A stretch of DNA of 64,000 bases. Source: Chaetorhynchus papuensis. Taxonomy: Eukaryota; Chordata; Aves; Passeriformes; Rhipiduridae. This document shows positions 35,301 to 44,858 of this stretch, in pieces. The stretch covers positions 1 to 64,000 of the forward strand of contig VWYX01002144.1 in the NCBI GenBank assembly GCA_013396525.1, read 5' to 3'. Positions within the stretch are counted from its first letter, which is position 1; each line of letters starts with the position of its first letter. Below the pieces are notes generated by a model. That model saw nothing but the letters and a program-made list of their open reading frames with translations, made no database searches and was not told where the DNA came from. A program made the position numbers and the translations under genes.

Positions 35301-38300
35301 GACCTACAAGTAGCTGGGCATTTGCTCCTCATGTTAAAGAGCATTTAACTGCTGTTGTTTCCCCAGTACTCAGTGGTCTTGTTTCTGTTCAAAGCCTTGT
35401 GCAAACAGAGCTGTAGAGAGGCTTTTGAGTCTTAAACTGACAGACTAATTTTTATCCAGTTTCACTTTTGGAAGTGTTTGAAGTCGTTTGCAAAGATTGA
35501 GTTTAGCATCACTGAGTTGGTTGCCCAGAGCAGCTGTGGCAGCCCCTGGATCCCTGGCAGTGCCCAAGGCCAGGTTGGATGGGGCTTGGAGCAGCCTGGG
35601 ACAGTGGAAGGTGTCCCTGCCCACGGCAGGGGGTGGCACTGGATGAGCTTTAAGGTCCCTTTCCACCCAAACTGCTCTGGGATTCTGTGATCACTTTGGA
35701 AAAAGTGTCTTGTTACTGGAGAAAAGATGAGAACGTGCTCCAACTCTTGCTAAAATCATTAGCATTTTCCCCAAGGTTCTACAATAAAGGTATTAAAATG
35801 CAAAGTGTGGATTAAATGCCTGAAGGAATGAGCTGAACCACCTTTGTCTTGAGTAAAAATACTATTAAACTTTTTTTTGAGTTGATGGTAACTGGGTGAC
35901 AGTCCCTCTCTCTTGTCCTCATGGTCTTCCATCGTGTCTGAACCACCGGTGTGGATGTATGGAAATCCCTGTCTCTTACCAGTGTTATCATTTCCAGAGG
36001 GAGTGGGGCAAGGATCAGCTGCATGCAGCTGGGTTTTTTTGGTAGCCCAGTACATTTGGGCTCCACAGAGCTGGGCACTTAAGCACAGTTCCATGTTCCA
36101 TAAAGGCTCTGTGGCCCATGACTGCCATGTGGATAATGGGCAACACCTTTGTCTGGGATTTAATGTCCCGATGTACCACTGGGATCCCATCTGTGATGGG
36201 GGTTTAGCCTGCTCCCAGCTGCAAGTCAGGCTTGTTTCCCCATGAAAATCCCAGAGGGATTCCTTCTGGCTGTGCAGTTTTGGGGCCCACAAGATGAGAA
36301 GGATCCAAAGCTGCTGGAGAGTGTCCAAAGGAGGGACACGGAGCTGGGGAAGGCTCTGAGGAGCGGCTGAGGGCACTTGGCTCGTTCAGCTGGAGCAGAG
36401 GAGACCGAGGGGAGGCTCCTCGGGGGCTGCAGCTCCTCCCGAGGGGAGGCGGAGGGGCAGGGGCTGAGCTCTGCTCTGGGCCAGGGACAGGAGCCCAGGG
36501 AAGGGCTGCAGCTGTGTCAGGGCTTGGGATGGATCTCAGGGCAAGGTTCTTCTCCCCGAGGGTGCTGGGGCACTGCCCAGGCTCCCCAGGGAATGGTCCC
36601 GGCCCCAAGGCTGCCAGAGCTCCAGGAGCGTTTGGACAGCGCTCTCAGGGATGCCCAGGGTGGCATTGTTGGGGTGTCTGTGCAGGGCCAGGGGCTGGGC
36701 TGATGATCCCTGAGGGTCCCTTCCAGCTCAGGATATTCCAGGGCTCTGTGGTTCCCTAAGGCTGACGGTATCTCCACTTTCCTCCCCTCTGCAGGGCCTG
36801 CCCAGTCGGGGATCCTGACGGACCGGGAGGTGGTGAGCCTGTTCCTGCACTTCACCGTGAACCCGAAGCCGCGGGTGGAGTTCATCGACCGGCCCCGGTG
36901 CTGCCTGCGGGGCAAGGAGTGCAGCATCAGCCGCTTCCAGCAGGTGGAGAGCCGCTGGGGGTACAGTGGGACGAGTGACAGGATCAGGTCAGCTCTCGCG
37001 CTCATTCCCACCCCTGGACTGGTGTTCCTGAGCTTTCCACTGCTCTAGCTCTAAACACACGAGGTTCTGTGCTAGACCCCGACTTTCCACCGTGTCAGCC
37101 CCGCAGGGAAGGTGTTTTCCTGGGCAGAACCACCCCCTGATGCAGTGACCTGCACGTTGCTGCCACTTTGCATCTCTGTTGGCAAAGGTTTCCAGAAAAC
37201 GTGGCCCCCCAGCACAGGAAAAGGAGTCACCAGTTGTCCCCCTGCCATGCTTTGTGGGGGACAGGTAACCAGTGCTCCATCAGGTTTGTTCCCTGCTCTA
37301 GGTGTCAGTGTGGTTTGTTGAAGTCCCTTAACCTCTCCTGTTGGAGGGAGGGGTTGGGATAAAATTCTGCTGACACCCAGTTTGTTCAGACCTGAGCTTG
37401 GGGAGAACCAGCAGAGCCCAGTCACGGTGACAGGGACTGGCAGGCAAATGGTGCTTTGCAAGGCTTGTGTGGCCAAGGAATGAGAGCAAGACAGGAGGGA
37501 AACAGGAAGCCTTGGTTCTTTCCTGATTTGTGTTTATCTTGGGTGGAAGGGGGTTCCCAGCAATGCAGCTCTTCACAATTTCTAAGATGGCTCTGTTGCA
37601 CTGGAGCTGTTGGGTGGGATCCTCTGGTCTGTTCAGCCCTGGCAGTGGGAACTGCTGCCAGCTCCAAACACTTCCTGCTCTCACCTCAAACGCTCACAGA
37701 CCTTTAGGAGCTTGGGTTTGACCTCAGGTTCAGCCTCTGCAGCATCAGGGTCAGTTCCAACACGGAATATTCCATGCTGGCTGCAGAGCAGAGGCTTCCA
37801 GCCTGCCCCAGGTGTTTGTTCTGGAAACACAACAGGGCTAAAAGACTTGGTGGATGGATGAAGAAATGCTGTTGGCAGCTTGGCAGCCACTGAGGCTTCT
37901 GCTGCCTGAGAAGGTGGAGCTGTAGTGGGGAATATCCTTCCCCTTCTTCCTTGGGCAGCAGGGATTCCTGCACTCAGGAGTGACTGAATCCTTATTTCTG
38001 CTCTTGGTAAATTTGGAATGCAGCAAATACCCAGCAGCACGTGAACAGTTCCCCAGGGCTCAGCAGTGAAATACCCAGTGACACTTGAGTGGTGTTTGCT
38101 GGACAGAGCACTGTGAGGTGGGCACTGTTCCACGCTCCCAGGCTGCCCTGCCTGGGCCTAGCAGGCATTTGGGGATGCCGATGTTTTGTCACAACTTGGA
38201 AACACTTCCCGACCCTGGACCCTGAAATTTGGTGATGGGATTGTGCAGCTTTGTGTTTCACACAAGCCCAGTGGGCCAGTCAGAGGTGCGAGTGTGCAGC

Positions 38301-40327
38301 TGATAGTTTCTGTGCAGGGTTTCACCTCTTAGTAAGGGCTGCACTTAAATCTGTATAGGTTTGATTAAATCATAGATGTAAAATCAGCACGAGTGGAGAT
38401 ACTTGTGTATCAGCTTTGTACTGGAGCAATACCAGAGTGGCAAGTTTGGACTGACTTCCCTGCTCTGTTCCTGCAGGTTCTCGGTAAACAAAAGGATATT
38501 TGTAGTTGGGTTTGGATTATACGGATCCATACACGGGCCAACGGATTACCAAGTAAATATACAGGTAATTCTCTCTGCTGCCTTAAAAACCCTGGCTGTT
38601 TTAGGGGCTGGCAAACATGTTTTAGTGAACCTGTAACAAAACCTGAAGTTCAGAGGGACTTTGTGTGTCCCTGGGCAGGGGGGCTGGCAGATGTAGCGAG
38701 GGCCAGATGGGGCACTGGGGATCAGAAGGATTATTGCTCTTGATTTTATTGCACATGTCACTGCAGCATCTCCCCCGGTCTGCTCCCAGCTTTGGGGCAG
38801 TTGGGAGGCAGTTTGGGAAGAAGCTGTGCATGATTTCCCACCCCGAGCAGGCTGGGGGAGGCTCAGTTGTCTCAAGTCCATCTTGATCTTGTCCAAAGAG
38901 CAGGTGGATCCCGTGGCTCCTGTGTGCCTGGTCTGGGTGCAGGTGTGTCACCCCAGGCTGGGTCCCTGGGGGAGGACTGTCCCAGGAGAGTTACTGCAGC
39001 ACCCAGGGCTGCTGTGATGGGCACAGGCTGTCAGCATTTCTTCCTTGATTGTCAGGGCTCATCCTGCTGCCCTGAGCTCTTGGGGGAGAAGGGTCTAAGC
39101 ACAGTGTGGGCCTGCAGTGCAGCCTGGGGGTGAGGAGGGGGTGTCCTGGGCTGTCTGGGACTTGAGCCCACAGCTCTGTGGTGAGCTCAGAGGGGCCCAG
39201 AGCAGCTGTGGCTGCCCCATCTCTGGAAGTTCAAGTCCAGGAGGTGGCTTGGAGCAACCTGGGATAGTGGGTGGCATCCCTGCCCGTGGCAGGGGGTTGG
39301 AGATGGATCCCTCCCGATCCAGACCTGGGATTCTGTGGTTCTGTGATCATTGATGAGGGACACCACAAGTAACGGGCAGTGCAGTCATCACAGGGCTGGT
39401 CGGTCTGGGAGTGCCTGGGGCTCAGCCCAGCTCGGGGACTCACGTGTGGGCAGGGCTGGCAGTGCCCAACCCTGCAGATAAAGGCTGACCCTGCGTTGCA
39501 GATCATCCACACGGACAGCAACACGGTCCTGGGGCAGAACGACACCGGCTTCAGCTGTGACGGATCATCCAACACCTTCCGGGTCATGTTCAAGGAGCCT
39601 GTGGAGATTTTACCCAACGTCAACTACACAGCCTGTGCTACTCTAAAGGTACCACACGGGGTGGGGAGAGCTGCAGGCAGGTGAGGGTGCCTGCTGTAGG
39701 TCTGCAGTGCAACCTGGGCCTTGCTCTGTGTCCTTCGAGGCCGGTGGTGCAATCTCCAAGGTCTCTGGGTGACCTGCTGCTGCCATGAGCTTGTTTACCA
39801 CCAGCATTCAGAGCTGGTTTTTGAAGCATTCAGAGCTGGTTTTTGACTTGTCTCACAGCCCTGAAGAAGTGTGTTTCACTGAGGAGGGGATGGGGTGATT
39901 TTTTGGTGTGTACAGCTGAGCCGTCAGTTCTGCAGGTGTGTAATCCAGAGCCTGCTGCAGTGGCCTTAAAAAGCTCATACTTAGCTGTTGAGACCTGGTT
40001 AAATTAGTGTTAAGTTCTGACAGAGGTGAGATTGAGCTCAGAATACCTGAGGTGCAAATCCAGGAGGAAGAGGGAGGAACTGAGATCTCCAAAGCTCCAA
40101 ACCCACCAGGGAACCTGGGCAGCAGCAGGGTCCTGACCTGTTCTTGTCTTCCGTGACCCCCGCAGGGTCCAGATTCCCACTATGGAACCAAAGGACTGCG
40201 CAAAGTGATCCATGAATCACCAACAACGGGAGCCAAAACCTGCTTTACGTTCTGTTACGCGGCTGGGAACAACAACGGCACCTCCGTGGAGGATGGACAA
40301 ATCCCAGAGATCATCTTCTACACATAG
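16935..40327 (+). CDS. BTBD2: BTB/POZ domain-containing protein 2
   Basis: BTB-BACK-PHR protein. The family is reported to bind DNA topoisomerase I and form cytoplasmic bodies, and the BTB-BACK part suggests a cullin-3 adaptor role (inference). Exons: 16935-17343 (interrupted by N 16992-17216), 24076-24195, 28282-28438, 32094-32199, 33001-33198, 36795-36987, 38477-38564, 39502-39648, 40166-40327. All introns are GT-AG and phases match. After the gap 431 complete residues are readable. BTB: VLSDVHFLVG to the LYTAKKY helix. BACK: from ARLFDEPQLA to IRFPLMTIEEFA. PHR: from VNPKPRVEFIDRP to the C-terminal IIFYT. The start was chosen because MAAGGSGG matches the family, with A at -3 and G at +4. 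The frame is also open upstream with ATGs at 16647 and 16741, which I do not favour. The Ala/Pro/Ser-rich N-terminus is mostly lost in the gap. Confidence 0.97.
16992..17216. other. Assembly gap, 225 N
   Basis: Unknown sequence inside BTBD2 exon 1. The family predicts a low-complexity Ala/Pro/Gly/Ser tract here, which is hard to sequence. Confidence 0.99.
17540..17995 (+). repeat. Degenerate minisatellite downstream of BTBD2 exon 1
   Basis: About 15 diverged units with the same CCTCAGGGAT/CCCTTATCCCCCAAAACTG pattern and orientation as the array at 15780-16615. Confidence 0.85.
18127..18214 (+). repeat. 44-bp tandem duplication
   Basis: Two nearly identical copies (18127-18170, 18171-18214). 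Each contains GGACATGTCC within CAGGGACATGTCCTGAG, close to an inverted repeat. Confidence 0.95.
18711..18755 (+). repeat. 15-bp tandem repeat, 3 copies
   Basis: GAGGAGCTGGGAATG or GAGGAGCTGGGAATC, three times without interruption. Confidence 0.95.
19626..19856 (-). mobile_element. CR1 LINE 3' fragment, minus orientation
   Basis: Reverse-oriented CR1 3' end: ATCACAGAGTTATTAAGGTT, GATCATCAAGTCCAACCATC, GCCACATCCACAGG and CTGGGCAGCCCATTCCAA in the expected order. Confidence 0.9.
20318..20565 (+). mobile_element. CR1 LINE 3' fragment
   Basis: Contains TTAGATTAGATATCAGGAAG, GGTGAGGCCCTGG, CCAGAGCAGCTGTGGCTGCC, GGTGTCCCTGCCCATGGCAG and ends GGGATTCTGTG. Confidence 0.93.
24076..24195 (+). CDS. 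BTBD2: BTBD2 exon 2: BTB core
   Basis: Encodes FVLAVGSAVFDAMFNGGMA to EPAAFLALL. Follows GTTAG and precedes GTAAGC. Confidence 0.98.
25730..26332 (+). mobile_element. Probable solo LTR of an endogenous retrovirus
   Basis: 603 bp beginning TGTGCCAGTT and ending CCCAGGACA, so it has TG...CA ends. It is flanked by TGAC on both sides (25726-25729, 26333-26336), a possible 4-bp target duplication. Internal signals in the plus direction are an AT-rich GATAAAAACTATTTATTTAA segment near 25853 and AATAAA at 25904-25909. No gag, pol or env sequence is present. The call rests on structure and a general resemblance to passerine LTRs. Confidence 0.7.
27096..27473 (+). mobile_element. CR1 LINE 3' fragment
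   Basis: About 380 bp from GGCTGTTCAGCCTGGGCAAG through GAGACCTCAGAGCCCCTTCC and GGTGAGGCCCTGGCACAGGG to GGGATTCTGTGA, in the standard CR1 order. Confidence 0.95.
28282..28438 (+). CDS. BTBD2: BTBD2 exon 3: end of BTB
   Basis: Encodes KFLYSDEVQIGPETVMTTLY, then AKKYAVPALEAHCVEFLKK and NAFMLLTQ. Matches the family residue for residue as I recall it. Confidence 0.98.
28439..32093 (+). other. BTBD2: BTBD2 intron 3
   Basis: 3.7 kb with no exon or clear mobile element. The only simple repeat noted is a run of 17 T at 29683-29699. Confidence 0.6.
32094..32199 (+). CDS. BTBD2: BTBD2 exon 4: start of BACK
   Basis: Encodes ARLFDEPQLASLCLENID to GFTDIDL. Acceptor CCTAG, donor GTAAGC. Confidence 0.98.
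33001..33198 (+). CDS. BTBD2: BTBD2 exon 5: BACK domain
   Basis: Encodes DTLVAVLERDTLGIREVRLF, SEAECQRQQLQV and FPLMTIEEFAA. Confidence 0.98.
33375..33668 (+). mobile_element. CR1 LINE 3' fragment
   Basis: TTAGACTGGATATCAGGAGG, GAGGCCCTGGCACAGGG, TGTCCCTGCCCATGGCAGGG and a terminal GTGATTCTATGATT. Confidence 0.95.
35519..35692 (+). mobile_element. CR1 LINE 3' fragment, short
   Basis: Begins in the TTGCCCAGAGCAGCTGTGG block and ends CTCTGGGATTCTGTGA, as expected of a 5'-truncated copy. Confidence 0.93.
36268..36757 (+). mobile_element. CR1 LINE 3' fragment, longest copy
   Basis: About 490 bp: GGAGAGTGTCCAAAGGAGGG, GGCACTTGGCTCGTTCAGC, GAGGGGAGGCTCCTCG, CTGCCAGAGCTCCAGGAGCG, ATGCCCAGGGTGGCATTGTT and a GGTCCCTTCCAGCTCAGGAT 3' end. 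A different CR1 subfamily 3' end from the copies at 33.4 and 35.5 kb. Confidence 0.9.
36795..36987 (+). CDS. BTBD2: BTBD2 exon 6: start of PHR domain
   Basis: Encodes GPAQSGILTDREVVSLFLHF, NPKPRVEFIDRPRCCLRG and QQVESRWGYSGTSDRI. A CR1 copy ends about 40 bp upstream of the acceptor. Confidence 0.98.
36988..38476 (+). other. BTBD2: BTBD2 intron 6
   Basis: 1.5 kb. I see no repeat or exon. Confidence 0.6.
38477..38564 (+). CDS. BTBD2: BTBD2 exon 7: PHR domain
   Basis: Encodes RFSVNKRIFVVGFGLYGSIH and GPTDYQVNIQ. Confidence 0.98.
39186..39350 (+). mobile_element. CR1 LINE 3' fragment
   Basis: GCCCAGAGCAGCTGTGGCTG, TTGGAGCAACCTGGGATAGT, CATCCCTGCCCGTGGCAGGG and a terminal GGGATTCTGTGGTTCTGTGA. 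Lies in BTBD2 intron 7. Confidence 0.93.
39502..39648 (+). CDS. BTBD2: BTBD2 exon 8: PHR domain
   Basis: Encodes IIHTDSNTVLGQNDTGFSCD to NVNYTACATLK, exactly 49 codons. Confidence 0.98.
39803..39846 (+). repeat. 22-bp tandem duplication
   Basis: AGCATTCAGAGCTGGTTTTTGA twice, in BTBD2 intron 8 (39649-40165). The rest of that intron shows nothing. Confidence 0.9.
40166..40327 (+). CDS. BTBD2: BTBD2 exon 9 and stop
   Basis: Encodes GPDSHYGTKGLRKVIHES to DGQIPEIIFYT. The TAG stop is at 40325-40327. Confidence 0.98.
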   Translation, partial: GPDSHYGTKGLRKVIHESPTTGAKTCFTFCYAAGNNNGTSVEDGQIPEIIFYT

Positions 40328-40503
40328 TGCCGCTGCCCAGCCCGCCCTGGACTCGACTCTTCCCCGTCACCTCCCAAACTAAATCTCTGGCTGAGTTTGA
40401 CCACACCAATTGGAGCCACACTAGCCAAAGGTCTCAGCGAAATCATTTCAAAGCTCATGTTCTGCCTTGTGCTAGTGCTGCTGCTGCTCTCAGGTGCCAG
40501 GCG

Positions 40504-40563
40504 AGCTGGTGTCCCAGTGCAGGCCAGCTGGTGTCCCAGTGCAGCCCAGCTGGTGTCCCAGTA
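40504..40563 (+). repeat. 22-bp tandem repeat, about 2.7 copies, in BTBD2 3' UTR
   Basis: AGCTGGTGTCCCAGTGCAGGCC and near-identical copies starting at 40504, 40526 and 40548. Confidence 0.93.
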
Positions 40564-42851
40564 CCATTCGTAGGTTGTCTGTGGCTTGTTGTTTTTCACC
40601 TCCTGATTAACCCTATTAACAACGTGCGTTTTTTGGACTGTAATGAATGTAGATGCTTTTCCACCGGTCAGAAGCGAGGCAACGAGTGGCTCTGGTTGTG
40701 GTTTCACTTGCCATGAGGAGATGGTCCTGCAGACAGACTCAGTCAGGGCTGGGTGGCCCCTGCTCTGCTCCAGCTCAGCAGTCCAGGCCAGACTGCAGGG
40801 CTTGGCCAGCCCGTGTCCGGCACCTTCCCTCCCTGCCAGCAGCCTCAGCACACACAGCCGCCTTCAAAAGTGGTGGGAAGTGGCCTTTTCCCTGAGGCTT
40901 TGCTGTTCCAGCACTACACAGGCTTGGAGACCTCAAACCTGAGCCCCTCCAGAGGGACCGCAGCGTTTTCCTGCCCTTCTCACTGATCTGTGACAATCTT
41001 CACCTCGGGCAGTTGGTGACAGCGAGGTGACCTCCCTACAGAATGGGAAGGGGCAGCAGCCTGGCCAGGCAGGCCCTCCTGCATTCTGAGTCCCCGTGGT
41101 GCTGCTTCCAAACCCCTGGCACGTTCCAAGCGCTGGGTGATGCTCAGCTCACCCCTGAGCAGCCCCAGCTCTGGTTGTTACTGGTCGTTGTCCTCTGCAG
41201 AATGCCAGGGTTTGTAGGTTGAAGCAGAAGGGTGCCTGCCTCACCTGTTCCCAGGCATTCCTGCAGTTTCCATGCACATTTCCAAGCGTTTCCCTCTGTT
41301 CCTGTGCATTGCTGCCCTGCCCCTGCTGCCTGATGGAAGCAGGAAGAGAGGCTGGATGTGCACCTGCCTGTTCCCTGTAATGCAGCAGATGGACAAGGAT
41401 TTACCAAACGGTTCAGGAAAACATGGAATATTCTCTGTGCTGGTGTGTGTTTGCACACTGCCTGTTGGCCAGGCACAGGAGGGAGATCACAACCATCACC
41501 TGTTGAGCTGTGGAGCCCTTGAAGACACCCCTTGTACCCATTCAGGGCCAGCTGCTGTTCCCCGTGGCTGTCACAGAGAGGGTGGCTGGTGCTGGGCTGC
41601 CTGACCAGCCCCCCCCTCACTGCCCACAGGTGAAGGCCAGGAGACTCTTCCTCCCCTCCTCTGCAGGGGAAGCTGGAGTTAAGCTCAGGCCGGCAGTGAG
41701 GCCGGAGCCACCGGAGCCTGCGGGGCACTGGCTGGGGTGGTGCCACCTCAGGGCCCCTTCTCTGACCTCCTGCTCCAGCACACGGAGCCATTGCCACTCT
41801 CTGGGAGCTGCTGCCTCTGGATTTCACTGCTGGAAGTCGAAACCTGGCCCTCCTTGGCTGGAGCACGGCTTCTCCTCCTCCCGCTGCCCCAGCCAGGATC
41901 CTGGGGCTGTGCTGGCTGGAGTCTCCTCCTCAGCTGTGCAGCAGCAGCCTGGGAATGCCCTGCACCTCCTCACCAGTAGCTGTTAGAGATGCCCAGAGCG
42001 TGTTCTGTGCTCCAGGGCGATGGTGTGAGGTGTGTGTTGTCAGCCTCCTTCCAGGTGGGATGGTTCTAATATGGCCAGTACTAAAAAAATTTAAAAAACA
42101 ACCCCCAACCCTGGGTCCATGACTCGGTGACTGAACCCGACTCTGTGCAATGCAAACAGTGTTGTGAGATGGATTCACAGCCCAGGCTCCGTGTCCCTCG
42201 GGATGTCTGTGACTGTGCCCGCTCCTGTCACCACCCCTCTCCCAAAGGTGGTGGGACTGTCACTGCTGGCACCCAGGGCCCGTGCTGGGGCCTGTGCCTT
42301 CCCCGGGGGTCTCATCTGGGTTCTGCACCTTGGGGTGTCAGGTACAGGTGGAAATAGTGGAATAATTGGAATTTGAGAGAAGCAGAGCAGTGCACTTGGC
42401 TCTGGGAAGAGCAGGGCCTGGGCTGGCCCTGCCCAGCTGCAGCGGGTGCCTCCCGCTGGCTGTTCCCTGGAAGTTCTGTTCTCACTTTTATTTTGTTACA
42501 CAAATTCTCTTCCCCAGTCCCACCTTCTTGACCTCCCCGTGTGGGGCAGGTCTGGCAGCTTGTCCTGTCACAGAGGGAGAGGAGTCAAACTCTGAACTAC
42601 ACCTGAGCAACTTCTGTTCTTATGGCTTTTCCGCAGTTTGATGCAATTCTGGCTTTTGTAGATAGATGAATGTAATTCCTTGTTGGACATGCCTGTTCCC
42701 AGAAGTATGAGCCATTCTGTTGTACCACGTCACCTTCCGAGCAGAGCGGGCCCGGCCCGGCTCCTGTGCTATTTGATGAATGTATCCGATGCTCTCGTCC
42801 CGTGTTCACACTCTGCTTTTGGCCAGCTTTGTGATTTGTAAATAGGAAAAC

Positions 42852-42857
42852 AATAAA
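42852..42857 (+). terminator. BTBD2: BTBD2 poly(A) signal
   Basis: AATAAA preceded by a T/A-rich stretch (TTTGTGATTTGTAAATAGG) and followed by a GT-rich TTGTCTTT region. Confidence 0.8.
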
Positions 42858-42880
42858 GACATCGAGGTTGTCTTTACGAA

Positions 42881-43884
42881 GTTTCTTTGTGATGGGAGGA
42901 GAATGACGGCCCCTGGAGTGGTGGAGGGGAAATCCCGGCCCATCTCCCCCAGCCGAGCGTGTGGGGTCCTCAGCTTCCCCAGCCATGGGGTGTGGGATGA
43001 GCCGGGTCCTCGGGAATCCCAAAGCCCAGCAGTCACTGCTGGGGAGTCCAGACCCTCGTGGTACGAGGTGGTAGTTGGAGGGCAGCAGGGTGGCACAGGG
43101 TGGGCACACTCTGGTCTTTGTGATGTCATTTTATGACTGAATTTCTTGAACCTTAATTGGAAGGTTTTGACAATTAAATGCACTAAAAGCTGCCTCAGCC
43201 TTTGCAAGGGCCAGTCCAGGCCTGGGGGGGAAAGGCAGCTCCTCTGCCCTGTGATTCCCAGCACGGAGAGGCTGGGGGGGCTCACGTGAGCCCCTGGGCA
43301 AGGGGCAGCTTCCCAGCGCTCCCGACTGTGCTGGAGCTCGTCCTCGGGGCCCTGCAGTGCCAGGAGCAGGGGGAGTCCAGCCCGGCCCGGCCTGTCTGGG
43401 GCTCTCACCCTGCCCACGCTGTGCTCACCCCGGCACACGGGGCTGGGGCCTCGGCCGGATCATGCTGGGCTCAGCACAATGTCCTGGCCTTCCCCCTCCT
43501 CCTCCTCCTCCTCCTCCTCAGCCAACGCTCCCCCAGCTCCCGTACCTTGGCTGTGTCCTCATTCCAACCGCTGTCCCAGGCTCCAGCTGGGAGTTACCCT
43601 CCTGCACCATCGCCTTCCTCACTCACGGGCTTTACAGGAGCATCGGCCGGGAGCCCGGGGAGCGCTGCCCGGAGCCATTGGCTTTGCTGCTGTTCCCCCA
43701 TCTGTCCCCCCCAGATTCTCCTGCTGCTCCAGGAGAGGCTCCTGGGTAGGGAGCCCCTGCGAGGGGCTGGGGCTGCTCCCACCCTCTACTGGAGGAGCCT
43801 CCAACAAAAAGGGGGTGCTTGGGCAATGTCCTCAACCTTGTGAGCCACACGATGAAGCACAGAACAATGTGTTGGGTTTTAAAG
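42881..43884. other. Intergenic gap between convergent BTBD2 and CSNK1G2
   Basis: About 1 kb between the two poly(A) regions. Contains a (CCT)n microsatellite at about 43495-43519 and no gene. Confidence 0.65.
43495..43519. repeat. (CCT)n microsatellite
   Basis: About eight CCT/TCC trinucleotides in a row. Confidence 0.9.
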
Positions 43885-43891
43885 ATTTTTT

Positions 43892-43920
43892 TTTATTTGA
43901 TTTTTTTGTTTGTTTTTATT
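43892..43920 (-). terminator. CSNK1G2: CSNK1G2 poly(A) signals (two)
   Basis: TTTATT on the plus strand at 43892-43897 and 43915-43920 gives AATAAA twice on the minus strand. The sequence beyond includes a TTGTTCTGTG stretch suitable as a downstream element. Confidence 0.7.
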
Positions 43921-44810
43921 AAAAAAAAAAGCCCCTAAATTCTATGGCTTCCAGGAAGCATCAGAGAAATTGAAATGCCGTTTCTGTACACTTGGTTTTA
44001 AAGCAGTAACTAAACTCGCAATGGAACAAACGCTCTCACGTACAATCGCAGTATTTGGACTCCTCGCTGGAAGGACAGAGAGTCCCGGGCTCGGGCCACG
44101 TCCCCGGCGGCCGAGGGTGTGGGGACGGAGCCGGGCACTCCGGGCACACCCTCGTGGCCGCGTTCCCTTCCCCTCCGCGGCTTCTCTTCGGCCTCTGCCG
44201 GGGCTGCTCTGAGCCGACGCGCTGACAAGGGGCCACTTCCAGTGAAAAATTTAAGGCGATTTTTAAAATTCGTTTGTTCGCCTCGCTGGGGACACGAGGT
44301 CAAACGTTGCACGTCCCCTTCCCGCCGTGGCCAGGGACGCAGCAGCAGCTGGGGCTGCCCTGGCTGCCGCAGCCCGGACAAGCCAAAGCTGGGGTCAATC
44401 CCGAATTTAGGATGAAGAGGGGCCCTGGGGAGGGCACGGCCCCATGGGAGACCCCACGCCCCCCCAGCCCCTCCACAATCCGGGGTCTCCAGCCTCCCCC
44501 TCGAGATGGTCAGTTTGGACAAATGTTTCGAAGCAGCCACAGATGGTCCCATCCCTCCCCCGCCCCCCCAGCACAGCCTCAGCCCCTTCTCTTGGGGCAG
44601 AACAACAGGGTTTTGGTAAAGATAAGTGTGTGTCCCCCCCCAAAGTGTCACGATCAATACACACGACAGCGCACGGGGTCAGTCAACGTGGGGAGCTGCA
44701 GTGCCCTGGGGGTGGCGAGGAACACGGGGGGTGTGGGGGTGTCCGGGTGTCAGTTCCAAAACCTCCAGTTCCCCCCGCCCCAGGAGCGGGCCGGGCCCTG
44801 GCGCTGCCGG

Positions 44811-44858
44811 GAGGATGCCATGGGGGGAGGATGCCATGGTGGGAGGATGCCATGGTGG
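44811..44858. repeat. 16-bp tandem repeat, 3 copies
   Basis: GAGGATGCCATGGGGG or GAGGATGCCATGGTGG at 44811, 44827 and 44843, inside the CSNK1G2 3' UTR. Confidence 0.95.

Larger units (their letters stand above)
33199..36794 (+). other. BTBD2: BTBD2 intron 5
   Basis: 3.6 kb with three CR1 fragments, all in the sense orientation; the last one reaches almost to exon 6. No exon seen between them. Confidence 0.7.
40328..42880 (+). other. BTBD2: BTBD2 3' UTR
   Basis: Runs from the TAG to just past AATAAA at 42852-42857. It includes a 22-bp triplication at 40504-40563 and no recognisable coding sequence. The end is inferred from the poly(A) signal. Confidence 0.75.
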
